Shown here piece by piece: positions 16,888 through 29,600 of a stretch of 54,911 nt of DNA (its first letter is position 1; the number at the start of each line of letters is the position of its first letter). The notes below the pieces were generated by a model. That model ran no database searches, had not been told where the DNA came from, and saw only the letters and a program-made list of their open reading frames with translations. Source of the stretch: Planctomycetota bacterium. Its GTDB lineage: Bacteria > Planctomycetota > Phycisphaerae > WQYP01. The position numbers and the translations under genes were made by a program. Location: the NCBI GenBank assembly GCA_021810145.1, contig JAJZJL010000012.1:1-54911 (forward strand). Reading direction: 5' to 3'.

Positions 16888-18341
16888 GCGTGGAAACTTC
16901 CAGCCCAATTAGCTCTGTTCAAGTGCTCATACCGCAACAGCAGTGGGCGGACGTGAAGTCGCGGCTCGGCACCGCCGAGGCCAGGCTCGCCGATTTCAGC
17001 GTGGCCATGGAGGTTGCAACTGAAACCGCCGGCCTCAACCGGTTTATGGCACTGGCCATGGCCTTGTGCAATATTCTGGCCGTGCGCTACAATGCCCGCC
17101 GCGTGTCGCTGGGAATTCTGCGCTCGCGAAGTGTTCATGTCATGGCGATGAACCAGACTGAAAAAATTCTCCGGAAAATGCAGCTCGTGCGGGACATCGA
17201 AGAGGCCATGGAAGAATGTCTCGATCAGGATACCGAAATACTTTTTCCTTCCGCGGCGGATGGCAATGTTATAACGCGCTGTGCGGCAAAGATTACTTCG
17301 ATCCACGGCACGGGCACGGTATTGGCGATGCCATTGCGACGCGATGGTTGCGTGGGCGTGCTGCTGATGGAATTTGAGCCGGGGCGTAATGTTACCTCCG
17401 CCGAATTGGCCCCATTGCGATGCACGGCAACTTTGCTGACCCCCCGAATCATGGATTTGTATGAATATGACCGCTGGTTTGGTGCACGCTGGATGCGTGA
17501 TTGGCGAAAATATCTGTCAAAGCTCGTCGGCCCCACCCATACGTGGATCAAGGCCGCCGCCATCGCCATCACGCTGTTTCTGATGTGGGCGTTTTTCGCC
17601 AAAGGCACTTTTCATATTATCGCTCCATTCACCCTCGAACCCGTCCGGCAGGCACAAATTGTCGCCCCCTTTGACGGCTACATCAAAACCGTGCTGGTGC
17701 GGCCCGGCGATGCCATCGTCGCGCATAAGACCGTACTGGCCGAATTGCATACCGCCAAACTGCGTGACCAATTAGCCGCCACCCAAGCCCAATATGCCGC
17801 CTACGCCAAACAGGCGGACGTGGCACAATCGAAGGGCAAAATTGCCGATATGCAGATTGCCGATGATTCCATGAACGGTGCCTTGGCTAAAATCAGACTC
17901 CTGAAACGCCAGATCGCACACGCCGCGATTACTTCGCCAATTTCCGGGGTCGTACTGACCGGCAATCTGCTGCGCCGCATCGGATCGCCGGTGCATTTGG
18001 GTGATGTGCTCTTTAAGGTTGCACCCATTAAACCGCTGCTGGCGAGAATCAACGTGCAGGATGGCGACATTTTGTACGTCAAAACCGGTCAGACCGGCAG
18101 TCTGGCGACCGCTTCTTATCCGGCGGATAAAATATCTCTATCGGTCACGCACATCGACCCGCTGGCGATGGTCAAACATAAGCAGAATATCTTTCGCGTT
18201 CGCGCCCTGCTTGAGCATCCGCCAACCTGGTTCCGCCCAGGCATGCAGGGTACCGCCCGCATCGACGCTGGAAGCCGCCGTTATATATGGATATGGACGC
18301 GCGGACTGGTTAATTGGATTCGCATGAAACTCTGGCTGTGA
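16884..18341 (+). CDS. GAF domain - TM - HlyD adaptor fusion
   Basis: A 485-residue protein. Residues about 25-195 are predicted cytoplasmic and look like a GAF-type fold (helix, RYNARRVSLGIL strand, then GTVLAMPLRRDGCVGVLLME). One membrane span follows at 221-239 (WIKAAAIAITLFLMWAFFA). Residues 245-470 form a HlyD-type adaptor: APFDGYIKTVLVRPGDAI, a coiled coil, then ITSPISGVVLTG and a C-terminal barrel. The GAF part could sense a small ligand, or act as a docking platform for the SecA-like ATPase. It starts within the previous gene and ends 1 bp before the channel gene. Confidence 0.85.
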   Translation: MSVETSSPISSVQVLIPQQQWADVKSRLGTAEARLADFSVAMEVATETAGLNRFMALAMALCNILAVRYNARRVSLGILRSRSVHVMAMNQTEKILRKMQLVRDIEEAMEECLDQDTEILFPSAADGNVITRCAAKITSIHGTGTVLAMPLRRDGCVGVLLMEFEPGRNVTSAELAPLRCTATLLTPRIMDLYEYDRWFGARWMRDWRKYLSKLVGPTHTWIKAAAIAITLFLMWAFFAKGTFHIIAPFTLEPVRQAQIVAPFDGYIKTVLVRPGDAIVAHKTVLAELHTAKLRDQLAATQAQYAAYAKQADVAQSKGKIADMQIADDSMNGALAKIRLLKRQIAHAAITSPISGVVLTGNLLRRIGSPVHLGDVLFKVAPIKPLLARINVQDGDILYVKTGQTGSLATASYPADKISLSVTHIDPLAMVKHKQNIFRVRALLEHPPTWFRPGMQGTARIDAGSRRYIWIWTRGLVNWIRMKLWL

Positions 18342-18342
18342 G

Positions 18343-20235
18343 ATGTTCCCCATTATGCCCAATATGACTGCAAGTAAATCTGTCCCCCTGCGTTTGAATC
18401 CTTGTCGGAATCAGTCCATCGGTGCGATCCCGCTGCTGCGCGTTGCTGCAATCGCCGCAGTGACATTTGGCATAGTAAGCCTGCCTGCCTGCACATCGCC
18501 GTTTGGCGACCATAGCGGCACGCCATCGGGATCCGGATTTGCCGACAGCGTTCTGGCCCATGATCTATCCGATGGCCGCTTGCTGACGCATCCTTCAATG
18601 CTGCCGGTGGATCGCGGCGTACATGAACGATTGGCAGGCTATCCGACTTCCGTTAATCGCACTGGCTCTACTGGTACCCAGGCCCCACCGGCCACGCGCC
18701 AAGCGGTAATACCAGCGGGCGTGGCGGCTCCAAGCCGTGCGGCCGTAAAAAATATCCAACTGCCGGTGAAGATGACACTCATGGAGGCCATCGCCGATGC
18801 CATGCAGCATAATTTGTCGATAAAAATCCAATCCTATACCCCGGCGATTTCAGAATCGCAGATTGTCGCCGCCGAAGCGGTGTTTGATCCCACCTTCGTG
18901 GGGCAGATTCAATATCAGCACCTGGATCAGCCGACGCCTTACGGCCAAACATTGGGCTTTTCCAATTCATCTGTGGGTATCAACAATGAAGATCAAGTCA
19001 ATTCTCAAGTGGGCTTCAAGAAGCTTCTTTCCACCGGAGGCACCGTCTCTCTGATCGGGTCAGATAACTATCAGGATTTTCATTCCTCCACCAGTCTGCC
19101 GCCGGATATAAACCCTTCGCACACTGCGGATATGGCGATTGAACTTAAGCAACCGCTGCTGCGGGGTTTTGGTGCACAAGTCAATAATGCCAACATATAT
19201 ATTGCGCGCCGCAATCAGCAAATCGCGCTGTCGGAATTCCGCGCGGAGGTTATTAAGATTGTGGCTCGCGTGGAACGCACCTATCTGCAATTTTCCCAGA
19301 CTACTTCTGACCTGCGTATTGAAAGGCAGTTGGTTCTCCAGGCCAAAAAAACCTTGCTCCGCCTGAAAAATCGCCTGCACATGGATGTCGACTCGGTGCA
19401 GATGAACCAAGCCCGGGCGGCGGTTGATCTGGCCCAATATAATCTGGCCTCGGCACAAAAGCAGGCCGGCGATTTATCCCAAACGCTCAAAGCATTGTTA
19501 AATGATCCTGCCATTCCCGTTGGCCCGGGCCCCAACATCATTCCCACCAACAAGCCTGTTGCGGTACCATTTGTCTTTGATTTAGATCAGGATATTGCCA
19601 CAGCGTTGCAGCAGCGCGGCATCATGCGGCGCGATCGCATGGCAGTAGAAAAAGCGGGAATCCGCCGTAGCGTTGCCCAGAATGCATTGCTGCCAAAAGC
19701 CGATCTCATCGCCGCTACAGATTCCGCCGGTTTATCACCCGATGGCAGCTTCCCCGGCGGATTTAACCGTATGATCTCCGACCCGCATGTCGGTTTTACC
19801 GTCGGCATGGACCTGGAAATCCCCCTTGGCAATCGGGCGGCTCGTGCCAATTTATATGGCCGGCGCATGGTGCGCCGACAAGCATTAACGCAAATGCTTA
19901 AGGACGCCCAGAATATCGCACGGGACATCGCCAGCGATCTACTGAACCTGACCCAGGATTGGCGGCAAGTCCACCTTGCCCGCCGTCGTCGCATCTCCGC
20001 CACGGCCGTGTTACGCGGGCTGGAAGTGGAGGAACTTTCCGGCCAGGCCCTTGACCCGACATTTCTGCAGTTGGAACTCAATGCTCAGCAGGACCTTGCC
20101 CAGGCGGAAATCGCCGAAGTTCAGGCACTGACCGCCTACAACATTGACATGGTAAAATTTCAACGCGACAAAGGCACATTGCTGGAATTCGATCGCGTCG
20201 CCATCGCACCGGCCCCCGCAAGAACTGAACCGTAA
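18343..20235 (+). CDS. TolC-family outer-membrane channel, putative lipoprotein
   Basis: A 630-residue outer-membrane efflux protein. A hydrophobic stretch (LLRVAAIAAVTFGIVSLPAC) ends in a lipobox, LPAC, so Cys50 is probably lipidated. After a Ser/Pro-rich linker, two OEP repeats (about residues 150-620) show long helices with heptad Ala/Leu and strands such as VGMDLEIPLGNRAARANLY. It forms the exit channel of tripartite export systems. It is co-transcribed with the two adaptors (1-bp gap upstream), and the giant gene follows after 430 bp. An alternative start at Met8 is possible. Confidence 0.9.
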   Translation: MFPIMPNMTASKSVPLRLNPCRNQSIGAIPLLRVAAIAAVTFGIVSLPACTSPFGDHSGTPSGSGFADSVLAHDLSDGRLLTHPSMLPVDRGVHERLAGYPTSVNRTGSTGTQAPPATRQAVIPAGVAAPSRAAVKNIQLPVKMTLMEAIADAMQHNLSIKIQSYTPAISESQIVAAEAVFDPTFVGQIQYQHLDQPTPYGQTLGFSNSSVGINNEDQVNSQVGFKKLLSTGGTVSLIGSDNYQDFHSSTSLPPDINPSHTADMAIELKQPLLRGFGAQVNNANIYIARRNQQIALSEFRAEVIKIVARVERTYLQFSQTTSDLRIERQLVLQAKKTLLRLKNRLHMDVDSVQMNQARAAVDLAQYNLASAQKQAGDLSQTLKALLNDPAIPVGPGPNIIPTNKPVAVPFVFDLDQDIATALQQRGIMRRDRMAVEKAGIRRSVAQNALLPKADLIAATDSAGLSPDGSFPGGFNRMISDPHVGFTVGMDLEIPLGNRAARANLYGRRMVRRQALTQMLKDAQNIARDIASDLLNLTQDWRQVHLARRRRISATAVLRGLEVEELSGQALDPTFLQLELNAQQDLAQAEIAEVQALTAYNIDMVKFQRDKGTLLEFDRVAIAPAPARTEP

Positions 20236-20665
20236 GGCAGTATTTCCCGCGAGAGGCGCAATCCAGTTGGCAGCAACCCTGATGAGCGCATCTCTTTTCA
20301 ACGGCAGCCCATGCAGAGGTAACCTCGCCGAAAAGGAAACAAACCTCCCTCTTCCAATAGGAAATCCCACAAATGCGCTATCCGTATCCCTTCTTGAAAC
20401 CTTATCCGAAATTTTAACTGGAATTTACTTGACTTCGCTTTTGCGGCAGTTTATTCTTCGCCCCATAATCTTTCGCTTCGCGCGGCGCGAGATGGTACTC
20501 ACCATAATTTTAAGGGAAAGAACCTCTTTTTCTTTTGGCGGTAGTGGGGATGAGAGAATCAATTTTGTGAGTGGAGAGAATGATACAGTCTGATGGTTTC
20601 TACATCGTTTCTCTGAGCGTGCTTGTTCTGGCGTCCAGAGCTTATACGAGGAAGGATGTTCGGTC
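20236..20665 (+). promoter_or_regulatory. Leader and promoter region of the giant gene
   Basis: 430 bp without a supported gene. A good sigma70-type promoter lies at 20429-20457: TTGACT, a 17-bp spacer, TATTCT. Transcription would start near 20464, giving a leader of about 200 nt. GAGGAAGG at 20648-20655 is the ribosome site for the ATG at 20666. The part from 20245 to 20340 is rich in short complementary segments (for example GAGGTAACCTC near 20316) and may be a structured RNA, but I could not match it to a known class. Confidence 0.5.
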
Positions 20666-23600
20666 ATGGTTCAGGCTAAAACTAAGGCTCGGAGAAATTC
20701 CATAACACGGGCGTTGGCGCGATTACGCTCGCCGCGTATTTTCATTCCGTGGCTTTCGCAGAATTTACGTCATTTGCGACCGGATGCCTTTATGGAAGCC
20801 ATCGCGGCCATGCGCGAAGTGCGCATGAGCCGACAACGATTGCGTCGTCCGGAGCGGCAGGGGCCGAGGGTCGAAATTCTTGAACCCAGGTTGCTTTTAT
20901 CCAGCGTCAGTTGGATCGCCCCCACTGGCGGCGATTGGGGTGTCGGGGCTAATTGGAGTACCGGTACGGTTCCCGGTAGCGGCGACACCGCGATTATTGC
21001 CAGTCTCAATCCCGGGGCGCAAGTTACTTACAATACCGGCAATTCAACCGTGGCGGCAGTTCAGGCTTCCAGCCCGTTGGAAATCACCGGCGGGACGTTG
21101 ACGGTTACGGGTTCCACGCAGATAACCGGCACGACTTTGATACTCGATGGCGGGACGCTGGCGGATACCACATTATCTACAGCCAGCGGCGGGCTAATCC
21201 AGACCTTAGCCGGTTCCACGACCACATTGGATGCCGGCACGCTGGGAGGCAATACCACCCTTACCGTCGCATCGGGTTCCACGCTCGACGTTGCCGATAA
21301 CCTGACCCTCGGCAGCGGCGCAACCCTCAATGTTGATGCGGGCGGAACGCTGAATTTTGTGGATGGTACAAGCAACTCCCAGACCATTTCCGGCAGCGGA
21401 GCTATTACGCTGGATGCCGCCAGCGGTTCCTATGCGGCGGGCCAGATCAACGCCAACGGTGTCAACTCCGGCTCCCAAGTCACCTTTGACAATGGCGTGA
21501 ATATCACCGGATTGGGAACCAGCACCGCGCCAAACAGCATTACTTCAGCCAACGGCAATACAATTGTTTTCGACGGCATTGTAACCGACGCAAGCATTTC
21601 CTCGGCCAGTGGGGGAGCACTTCAGGCGAATTCAGCAACCTTTCAGGGCACAACGCTTGCTGGTTCACTTAGCATCGCCAGTGGCACGGTGACGCTGGAG
21701 GATTATTATAATTATTCGATCGGCGGACCGGATGTTGCGGGTGTTAATGCGGGCACGGTTAGCATCGCATCGGGCGCAACACTGTACATGAGTAATGAGT
21801 ATTATAACCTCACATCCTCTTGGACCAACGCTTCCGGCACGATTGACATCGCCAGCGGCGGAATCTTGAAGCTTGGCGGTGACTTCACCCAGAGTGACTT
21901 GGGCGTGATCAGCAACGTCGGTGGAACAATTGATTTCAGTGGCACGCTGACGAATACGGGACAGACGCTTTCTGAGACACTGCTAAACTCTTGGAGCATG
22001 GGCGGAGGTGCCGTCATCGAGGGGACCGTTGGCATAAGCGGGCAGGTCATAACGCTGGCAGTCTCAGCGCCACAATACTCTGGGGAATCCAACCTGACGC
22101 TGGAAGGTGTAACCGTGGACGGGACGGTGAACATCAATAGCGGTACGGTGTCGCTGGAGGACTACTACAATTACTACAGCGGGGGATCGGATGTTGTAGG
22201 TGTCAACGACGGAACCATCAACATTGCTTCGGGTGCCACATTAAACCTACGTAACGACTATTACAACCTCACGTCATCCTGGACCAATGCCACCGGCACG
22301 ATTAACATCGCTGGCGGCGGCACTCTTAACCTTGGTGGCGATTTCACTCAGAGCGACTTGGGGACGATCAACAATAGCGGTGGAACCATTGATTTCAGCG
22401 GCGCATTGACAAATACCGGCGGCAATCTTTCCGCGGCGCTGCTGAACGGATGGACAATGGACTGGGGCGCGGTCATTGGTGGAAACGTCGGAGCAACCGG
22501 CGATACCATTATAATTTCCGGTAGTTCCGGCTTGTACTTGGAGGGTGCCACGCTTCAGGGTGCGGTAACCATCAATGGCGGCTATGTCTACCTTGAGGAT
22601 TATTATAATTATTTCACTGGTGGATCGGATGTTCAGGGCGTCAATGACGGAACATTCAACGTCGCCTCCGGCGCAGCGTTGTATTTGAGTAACCACTATT
22701 ATAATTCCACTTCTTCCTCTTGGACCAACGCTTCCGGCACGATTAACATCGCCAGCGGCGGTACACTTCATCTTGGCGGTTACTTTACACAAGGCGATCT
22801 GGGGACGATCAACAATAGCGGTGGAACCATTGATTTCAGCGGCACGCTGACCAACACCGGTCAGACCGTTTCAGTTGTGCTGCTGAATTCATGGACCATG
22901 GACTATGGTACCATCATCGGCGGGACGGTTGGTGCCAGCGGGCAGACGGTAAATGTTGCCAACAATTATTTGTATCTCAACGGCGCGACATTGGCGGCCA
23001 ACTTATCCGTCGCCTCCGGCGCGACGTTGTGGATTGATGGTGGTCTGACGATGCAGGCTGGAGCCACAGTAACCATTGCATCGGGCGGTAGTCTTTGGTT
23101 TGATGGTGGCGGAACGACAGGCCAAGCTATAAGTGGTTCCGGTCAAATCGACTTGGGGTCCGGTTCCACGGTCCACATTTATTATGGGGCAATCACCCTC
23201 GGCGCTGGGATCACTTTCGCCGGTGCCGGCAATATTGTAAATCAATATGACGGCCTGCTGATTAATCAGGGAACCATTGATGCCAATGTCGCTGGCCCGG
23301 CGCTGACCATCGCAGCACCATTCCAGAATGATGGAACGCTGACCACCGCGAACGGCGGCAACCTTGCGATTACCGGTGCCAGCTTCACACTGGATTCCGA
23401 CGGCACGCTGACGGTCAACACCGGCAGCGCGGTGACGCTGGGTTCCGGCACTTCGCCATGGATTAACAGTGGAACCATCAACATATCGGGCGGCACGCTG
23501 GATATTGGCGGCTTAGTCACTACAGCCGATCTGGGCGTGGCCAATTGGAATTACACCGCAGGACAAGTGGAACTTACTGGGACCATTGACAATACGGGAG

Positions 23601-26600
23601 AGCCGTTGACGCTCAATGGTGTTACGTCTTTAATCCCGGGCGGGTTAGAATTAACGAACGGTCAGCAATGGGAAGCTGGCAGCGCATTTGATAACACTCC
23701 AATAAACATTGCGTCCAATTTCACCAGCAATTTTTCTTTTCAGCTTACGAATGCCAATGCTGATGGCTTCACGTTTACCATTCAGGGACAGGGGCCGCAA
23801 TCACTGGGTCGCGGGGAAGGAGATTTAGGTTATGGCGGTATTGAAAACAGTATCGCCGTCAAGTTTGATCTGTATCAGAATGCGAATACGGGCGATCCAT
23901 CCAACAATTCAACCGGTTTGTTTCTCAATGGAAATCAACCCTTTGGCGGCACCAGCCTGAACAGTGCTGATATCAATTTACATTCCGGCGATGTGATCAA
24001 TGTGCAGGTCAGCTATACCGCGTCCAGCAATTCGCTTGTCGTCACTGAGACGGATACGGTTACTAATACCAGTCTGACGCAAACCTACAGCGTCAATATC
24101 GCGAACTATGTCGGCCCAGTGGGTTGGGCGGGTTTCACAGCTGGCAGCGGATTCTTAACGGCGACGCAACAAATCCTTTCATGGAGCATCAACGGCTCGG
24201 CGGTTAATTTGGCCAACACCGCCAATACTTCCACCGATGTGCTGAACTTAAGCCCAACCACCACGGGTTCGTTGCTGCTGAATGGCGGTACCATCCAAGG
24301 TGGAGCCATCAGCGCTACCGGTGGCGTGGGGCTGGAAGTCGTTCCAACCGCCCCAGCGCCCATCCCCCTGGCCGACAGCGGCTTCGAGACGCCCGTTCTG
24401 GCATCGGGTGCCTACCAGCGCGAGCCTTCCGGTACTGGATGGAATTTCCCATATTACTATAGCGGAATTTCCGCCAATGGAAGCGGCTATACATCCGGCA
24501 ATTCCAACGCTCCACAAGGTAATCAGGTTGCTTTTATTGATTACTCTACCCAAATCAGCCAGAGCATCAATTTTGCCACCGCCGGGACTTACTCGCTGAA
24601 TCTTCTGGCGGCCCAGCGGGGCGGAGCTAATCTCAATGCCCAGACCCTGCAAGTCCAGATCGACGGCCAAGCGGTTTATACGTTTGTTCCGCAAGGCACA
24701 AATTATCAGCAATACACGACGCCCGCATTCAACGTTTCCGCAGGGGCACACACCATCACGATCGTGGGTCTCGACAACGCCGGCGGCGACAACACTGCGT
24801 TCATTGATTCGGTAGCGATTAATCCAGCGATAGCCACGCTCGATGGCGTAGCGCTTGATTCTAATCTCACCATCGAATCTGGCGCAACGCTGAACATCGC
24901 CGATGGCTTAACAATGGGCAGTGGTGCGGCTGTCACCGTGGACGCCGGAGCAGTGCTCAACTTCATTGACGGCACCAGTAACATCCAAACCGTCTCCGGC
25001 AGTGGTGCCATCGTTCTCGACGCTGCCACCGGTTCCTATGCCGCCGGGCAGATTAATGCCAATGGGGTCAACGCGGGGTCGTTGGTGACATTTGGAGGCG
25101 GGGTTAGCATTTCCGGGCTTGGAGCCGCGGGATCGCCGAACAACATTCATGCCGCTTCCGGCAACACTGCTATCTTTGCAGGCGACTTAGCAAATGTGGC
25201 CATTTCCGCTTCATCGGGCGGCTACCTGATTGCGGCACAACCCTGGCAGTCAACTTATGCGTTTGACGCAGTAACTGTCGCTAGTAATCTCACCATTCAG
25301 GCAGGTGATGAACTTGACATTTCCGACGGAATGACTTTGGTGAATAACGCAACGATCTTTGCCAACGGCGCGTACCGGACGATCCATTTCGTTAATGGCA
25401 CAAGTAATACCCAAACACTTAGCGGTACGGGGAATATTCAATTTTATACCAGCGGCACGGTTTATGCCAGCGGCATGGGCGTCTGGAATGCATCAAGCGT
25501 AGTTTCCGTGGGCAGCGGCATCACAATCAGTGGCGCTGGGTATATTGCCGGTAATGTCGGAGCCACTTTAATTAACTACGGCACCATTGAGGCACCAAAC
25601 ATCAACGGTCATGGATTGGCGTTCGGAGAGACGACCTTTGAAAATTACGGCACAATAGCCGTCGAATTAAATAGTACCCTTGACGTTGGCGTTACGAACA
25701 TAGTCAATGAAATCGGGGGCACAATTTCTGTGGCGGCTGGCGGCGAACTCGATCTAAATACAAATTTTGCGCCCTGGGCGGGAAGTTGGTCCAACTCCGG
25801 CACGATTACCGTCGACAGTGGTGGCCTACTGGACTTGGGTGGCAATTTCACAACGGCGGGCATTGGCACGATCAACAGCAGCGGCACGATTGATGTCAGC
25901 GGAAAACTCAACAACGCCTCAAGTACCCTTTCCGCTGGCACGCTTGGCAGTTGGATCATGGCGGGGGGCACGATCGCAGGCGGGACCATCGGCAGCAGCG
26001 GTACGACAGTCAATCTGGCAGGCTCCAGTGTAACCTTTGACGCAACGACCCTTGATTCCAACGTTACCGTAAGTGCCGGCACAACGCTGAGCATCGCCGA
26101 CGGCCTGACCCTTGGTAGTGGCGCGACCATCACCGTGGATGCTGGCGGAACGCTGAATTTCGTCGACGGCACCAGCAACGCGCAAACGGTCTCCGGCAGC
26201 GGAACCATCACTTTGGCCGCCGCCAGCGGAAGCCTCGCCGCCGGACAACTCAACGCCAACGGAGCCAACTCCGGAACATCTGTTACCGTCGGCGCTGGAG
26301 TGAGCATCACCGGCACCGGCATCGTCAATGTGGCCTCCGGCAACACGTTGGCACTTGAAGATATCGTGAACGGTGCCACGATCACCGCTGCAAGTGGAAG
26401 CGATGTCCAACTTTATAACATGACGCTGGAAAACGGTGCTATGACCATTGACTCAGGTGCCACGCTGACGCTTGAGAACAATGATCAGTATTTGATAAAC
26501 GCCACGTTGACGAATTATGGGATAGTCAACGATGTTTCGGGATGGTGGGTGTATTTTGAAGATGGCTCGACGGTCAATAACGCGGTCGGCGGTGTATTTA

Positions 26601-29600
26601 CCATAACCAGCGACGATTGGTTCCAGCCCGGACTTTACAACGACCCCTCATCAATGGCGTTTAACAATGCAGGCACACTGAATATTGATATCCCGGAGAC
26701 GTATTTTGCAGCTGAATTTCTGCCGTCCGGCAGCGCCAATGTATACTTTGACAATACCGGAACGGTAAACGTCAACCAGGCAATTTTACAACTTGGGCAG
26801 CCGGGCGGCAATATCGGCCAGCCGGGCAATAGTTGGAGCAACACCGGCACCATCACCGTCGCCAGTGGCGGAACGCTTAATCTTGCCGGCAATTTTACGA
26901 CCACCGACATCGGAACGATTAATAGCAGCGGAACTATTGATTTCAGTGGGAAGCTGACCAATACAAGCAACACCCTTTCCGCGACGACATTGAACACATG
27001 GACAATGGACGGAGGTGACATCATCGGTGGGACAGTTGGCACCTCCGGGCAAACGGTTAATCTGACCGGTTACTCCGTGACGCTGGATGGTGTGGCACTT
27101 GATTCCAATCTGACCGTCGCCTCCGGCACGACGCTGAACATTGCCGATGGCTTGACGCTCGGCAGCGGGGTGACCATCACCGTGGACGCCGGAGCAGTTC
27201 TCAACTTCGTCGACGGCACGACCAACACGCAGACCATTGGCGGCAGCGGCAGCATCGTCCTCCAAGGTGCCAGTGGAAGTTATGCGCCAGCGCAAGTTGC
27301 CGTTGATGGTGCTGCCGCCGGATCATCAGTCACCTTCAACAATGGCGTGAGCATACAAGGACGTAGTGAAATAGCCGTGCTTGATGTCGCGGCCCACAAC
27401 ACCCTGATCTTCGATGACACCATAAGTCAACTAACCCTGAGCGTGGCCTCCGGCGGTTATCTGCAAACGGGCGGTCAGTCCACGATCGGAACACTGGACA
27501 CGGTAACGCTTGCTTCCAGTCCAACCCTTCTCGGCCCGTCCGATGTGGATGTCACGAACAGCTTGGGATTGCTTAACGGCGCGATGCTGACCGTTGATGC
27601 GGGCTCGACCGTGAATTTCGTAGACGGTTCGAGTAATTCACAAAGCGTGTATGGCATAGGCTCAATTACTTTAGGAGCCGCCAGCGGTTCCTACGCTGCC
27701 GGGCAGATCAACGTCGATGGGACTGTGGCTGGTTCTTCAGTGACATTTAATAATGGCAACAATATCACCGGCCCGGGTGGTGTCACCGTCGCATCCGGCA
27801 ACACAGTGATTTTCGATGACTCTGTAACCAACGCCCTTATTTTCGCCGCCAGCGGCGGAAATTTGCAAACCAACGGCACTTCATCCACTCCGGCAATCTT
27901 TGACAGCGTAACGCTGGGTACGAACAGCAACCTCAATGTCGCCTCTGGCGCAACTCTTGACATCGCCGACGGCCTGACGCTTGGCAGCGGCGCGTCGATC
28001 ACGGTGGATGCCGGGGCGAACCTCAACTTCATCGACGGCACCAGCAACATCCAAACCGTTTCCGGTAATGGCACCATCATGCTGGATGCCGCCATCGGTT
28101 CCTACGCCGCTGCACAACTCATCGCCAATGGCACCAGCCTAGAATCATCGGTCACCTTCGCCAACGGCGTGAATATCACCGGCGGCAACATTGCTGTCAG
28201 CACCGGGAATACGTTGAGCCTCGACAACTACGTTGCCAGCGCCGGTATTTCGGTGGCTGGCGGTGCCACGCTCGACCTGCCCGGTGGCTGGAGCGTTGCC
28301 AGTGACACGATCACCATCTACAGTGGCGGAACGATGAACCTCGGCGGTGTGGTATACGGCGATCAGGATATTGGCACGCCGGGAATTGCCAGGGCGGCTG
28401 TTTATTCACCAGGCTCGGGGAATTGGAGTGTTTCCGGAACTGGCAGCGGCATCGGTGGTACCAGCGATCAATTCAACTACCAAAGCCAGTCATGGACCGG
28501 CGATGGAACAATCATCGCGAACATCAGTTCAATGAGCAGCATCAATACCGGTGCCCAGGCTGGGGTGATGTTCAGCGGCTCCGCCGATCCGGGCGCGATG
28601 TTCGCCGGTGTATTTATTACCGGTGGTGGTGACGCCGAATTTCAGTGGCGAACCGCCGACGGTTCCACTGCTCAGACCGTTCAGATTGGATCAATCAGTG
28701 CCCCGCGATGGATTAAGCTGGTTCGCGCCGGTAACAGCTTCAGCGCATATTACTCCAGTAATGGCCTTAGCTGGACGCAGATTAGTTCATCCCAGACAGT
28801 GAGCATGGGCAGCACCGCCGTGGCGGGGATGGCAGCGGCGAGCGGCGACAATACCACTTCCAATTCAGCCATTTTCAACAATGTAGAGTTGTACAGCGCT
28901 ACGGAGATATGGAATGCGGCCACGATCAGCACAGCTACAGTGATCGCTTCAGGAACCCTCGTGTACGTTGAAAATGGACTGACATTCACAAATAATGCCG
29001 CGTTGACGCTTGATGCAGGCGCGCAGCTCGATTTTATTGACCCCACGGGAACTTTCAGCAGTCAGACGGTCGGTGACAGCGGCAGCAGCGGCAGCAGCGG
29101 CAGCAGTATTATCCTTGATGCCGCCTCTGGTGGTTATGCGGCCGGGCAAATAAATATTGACGGCACCACCAATAACTCTCAAGTCACGTTCCAGGTCAAT
29201 ATCACTGGCCAAGTACCCGCGGGTACCATTCCCGGTGCGATTACCGTCGCGACGGGCAATACTCTGGTTCTCGATGATACGACGGACGGTGTGACGATGA
29301 ACGCGTCCGGCGGTGTGGTCGATGTGGCCGGTGGAACAACAACAACGATCGACAACAATGCGGGGATTACTAGTTCCGGAACAGGGCAAATTCAATTGAC
29401 CGGCGGCCAGTTGTCCATTGATTCCAGCCAAACGGTTGGCGCTCTTAATATTACCGGCGGGAAACTGACCCTTGACGCCAAGTTAAGCGTCAATAGTCTG
29501 AATTTCAATAGTGGGGTGATCGAAAGCGGTGGCACGGGGAGTCTGTTGTCGCTGACCGGTACGGACAACTGGAATGGTGGCACGCTGGACGTGGCCACGA

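Noticed and set aside
20279-20333. Hammerhead-ribozyme-like boxes (CTGATGAG then GAAA)
   Set aside because: The bases next to the two boxes do not pair as stem II and no suitable cleavage site or stems I/III could be drawn.
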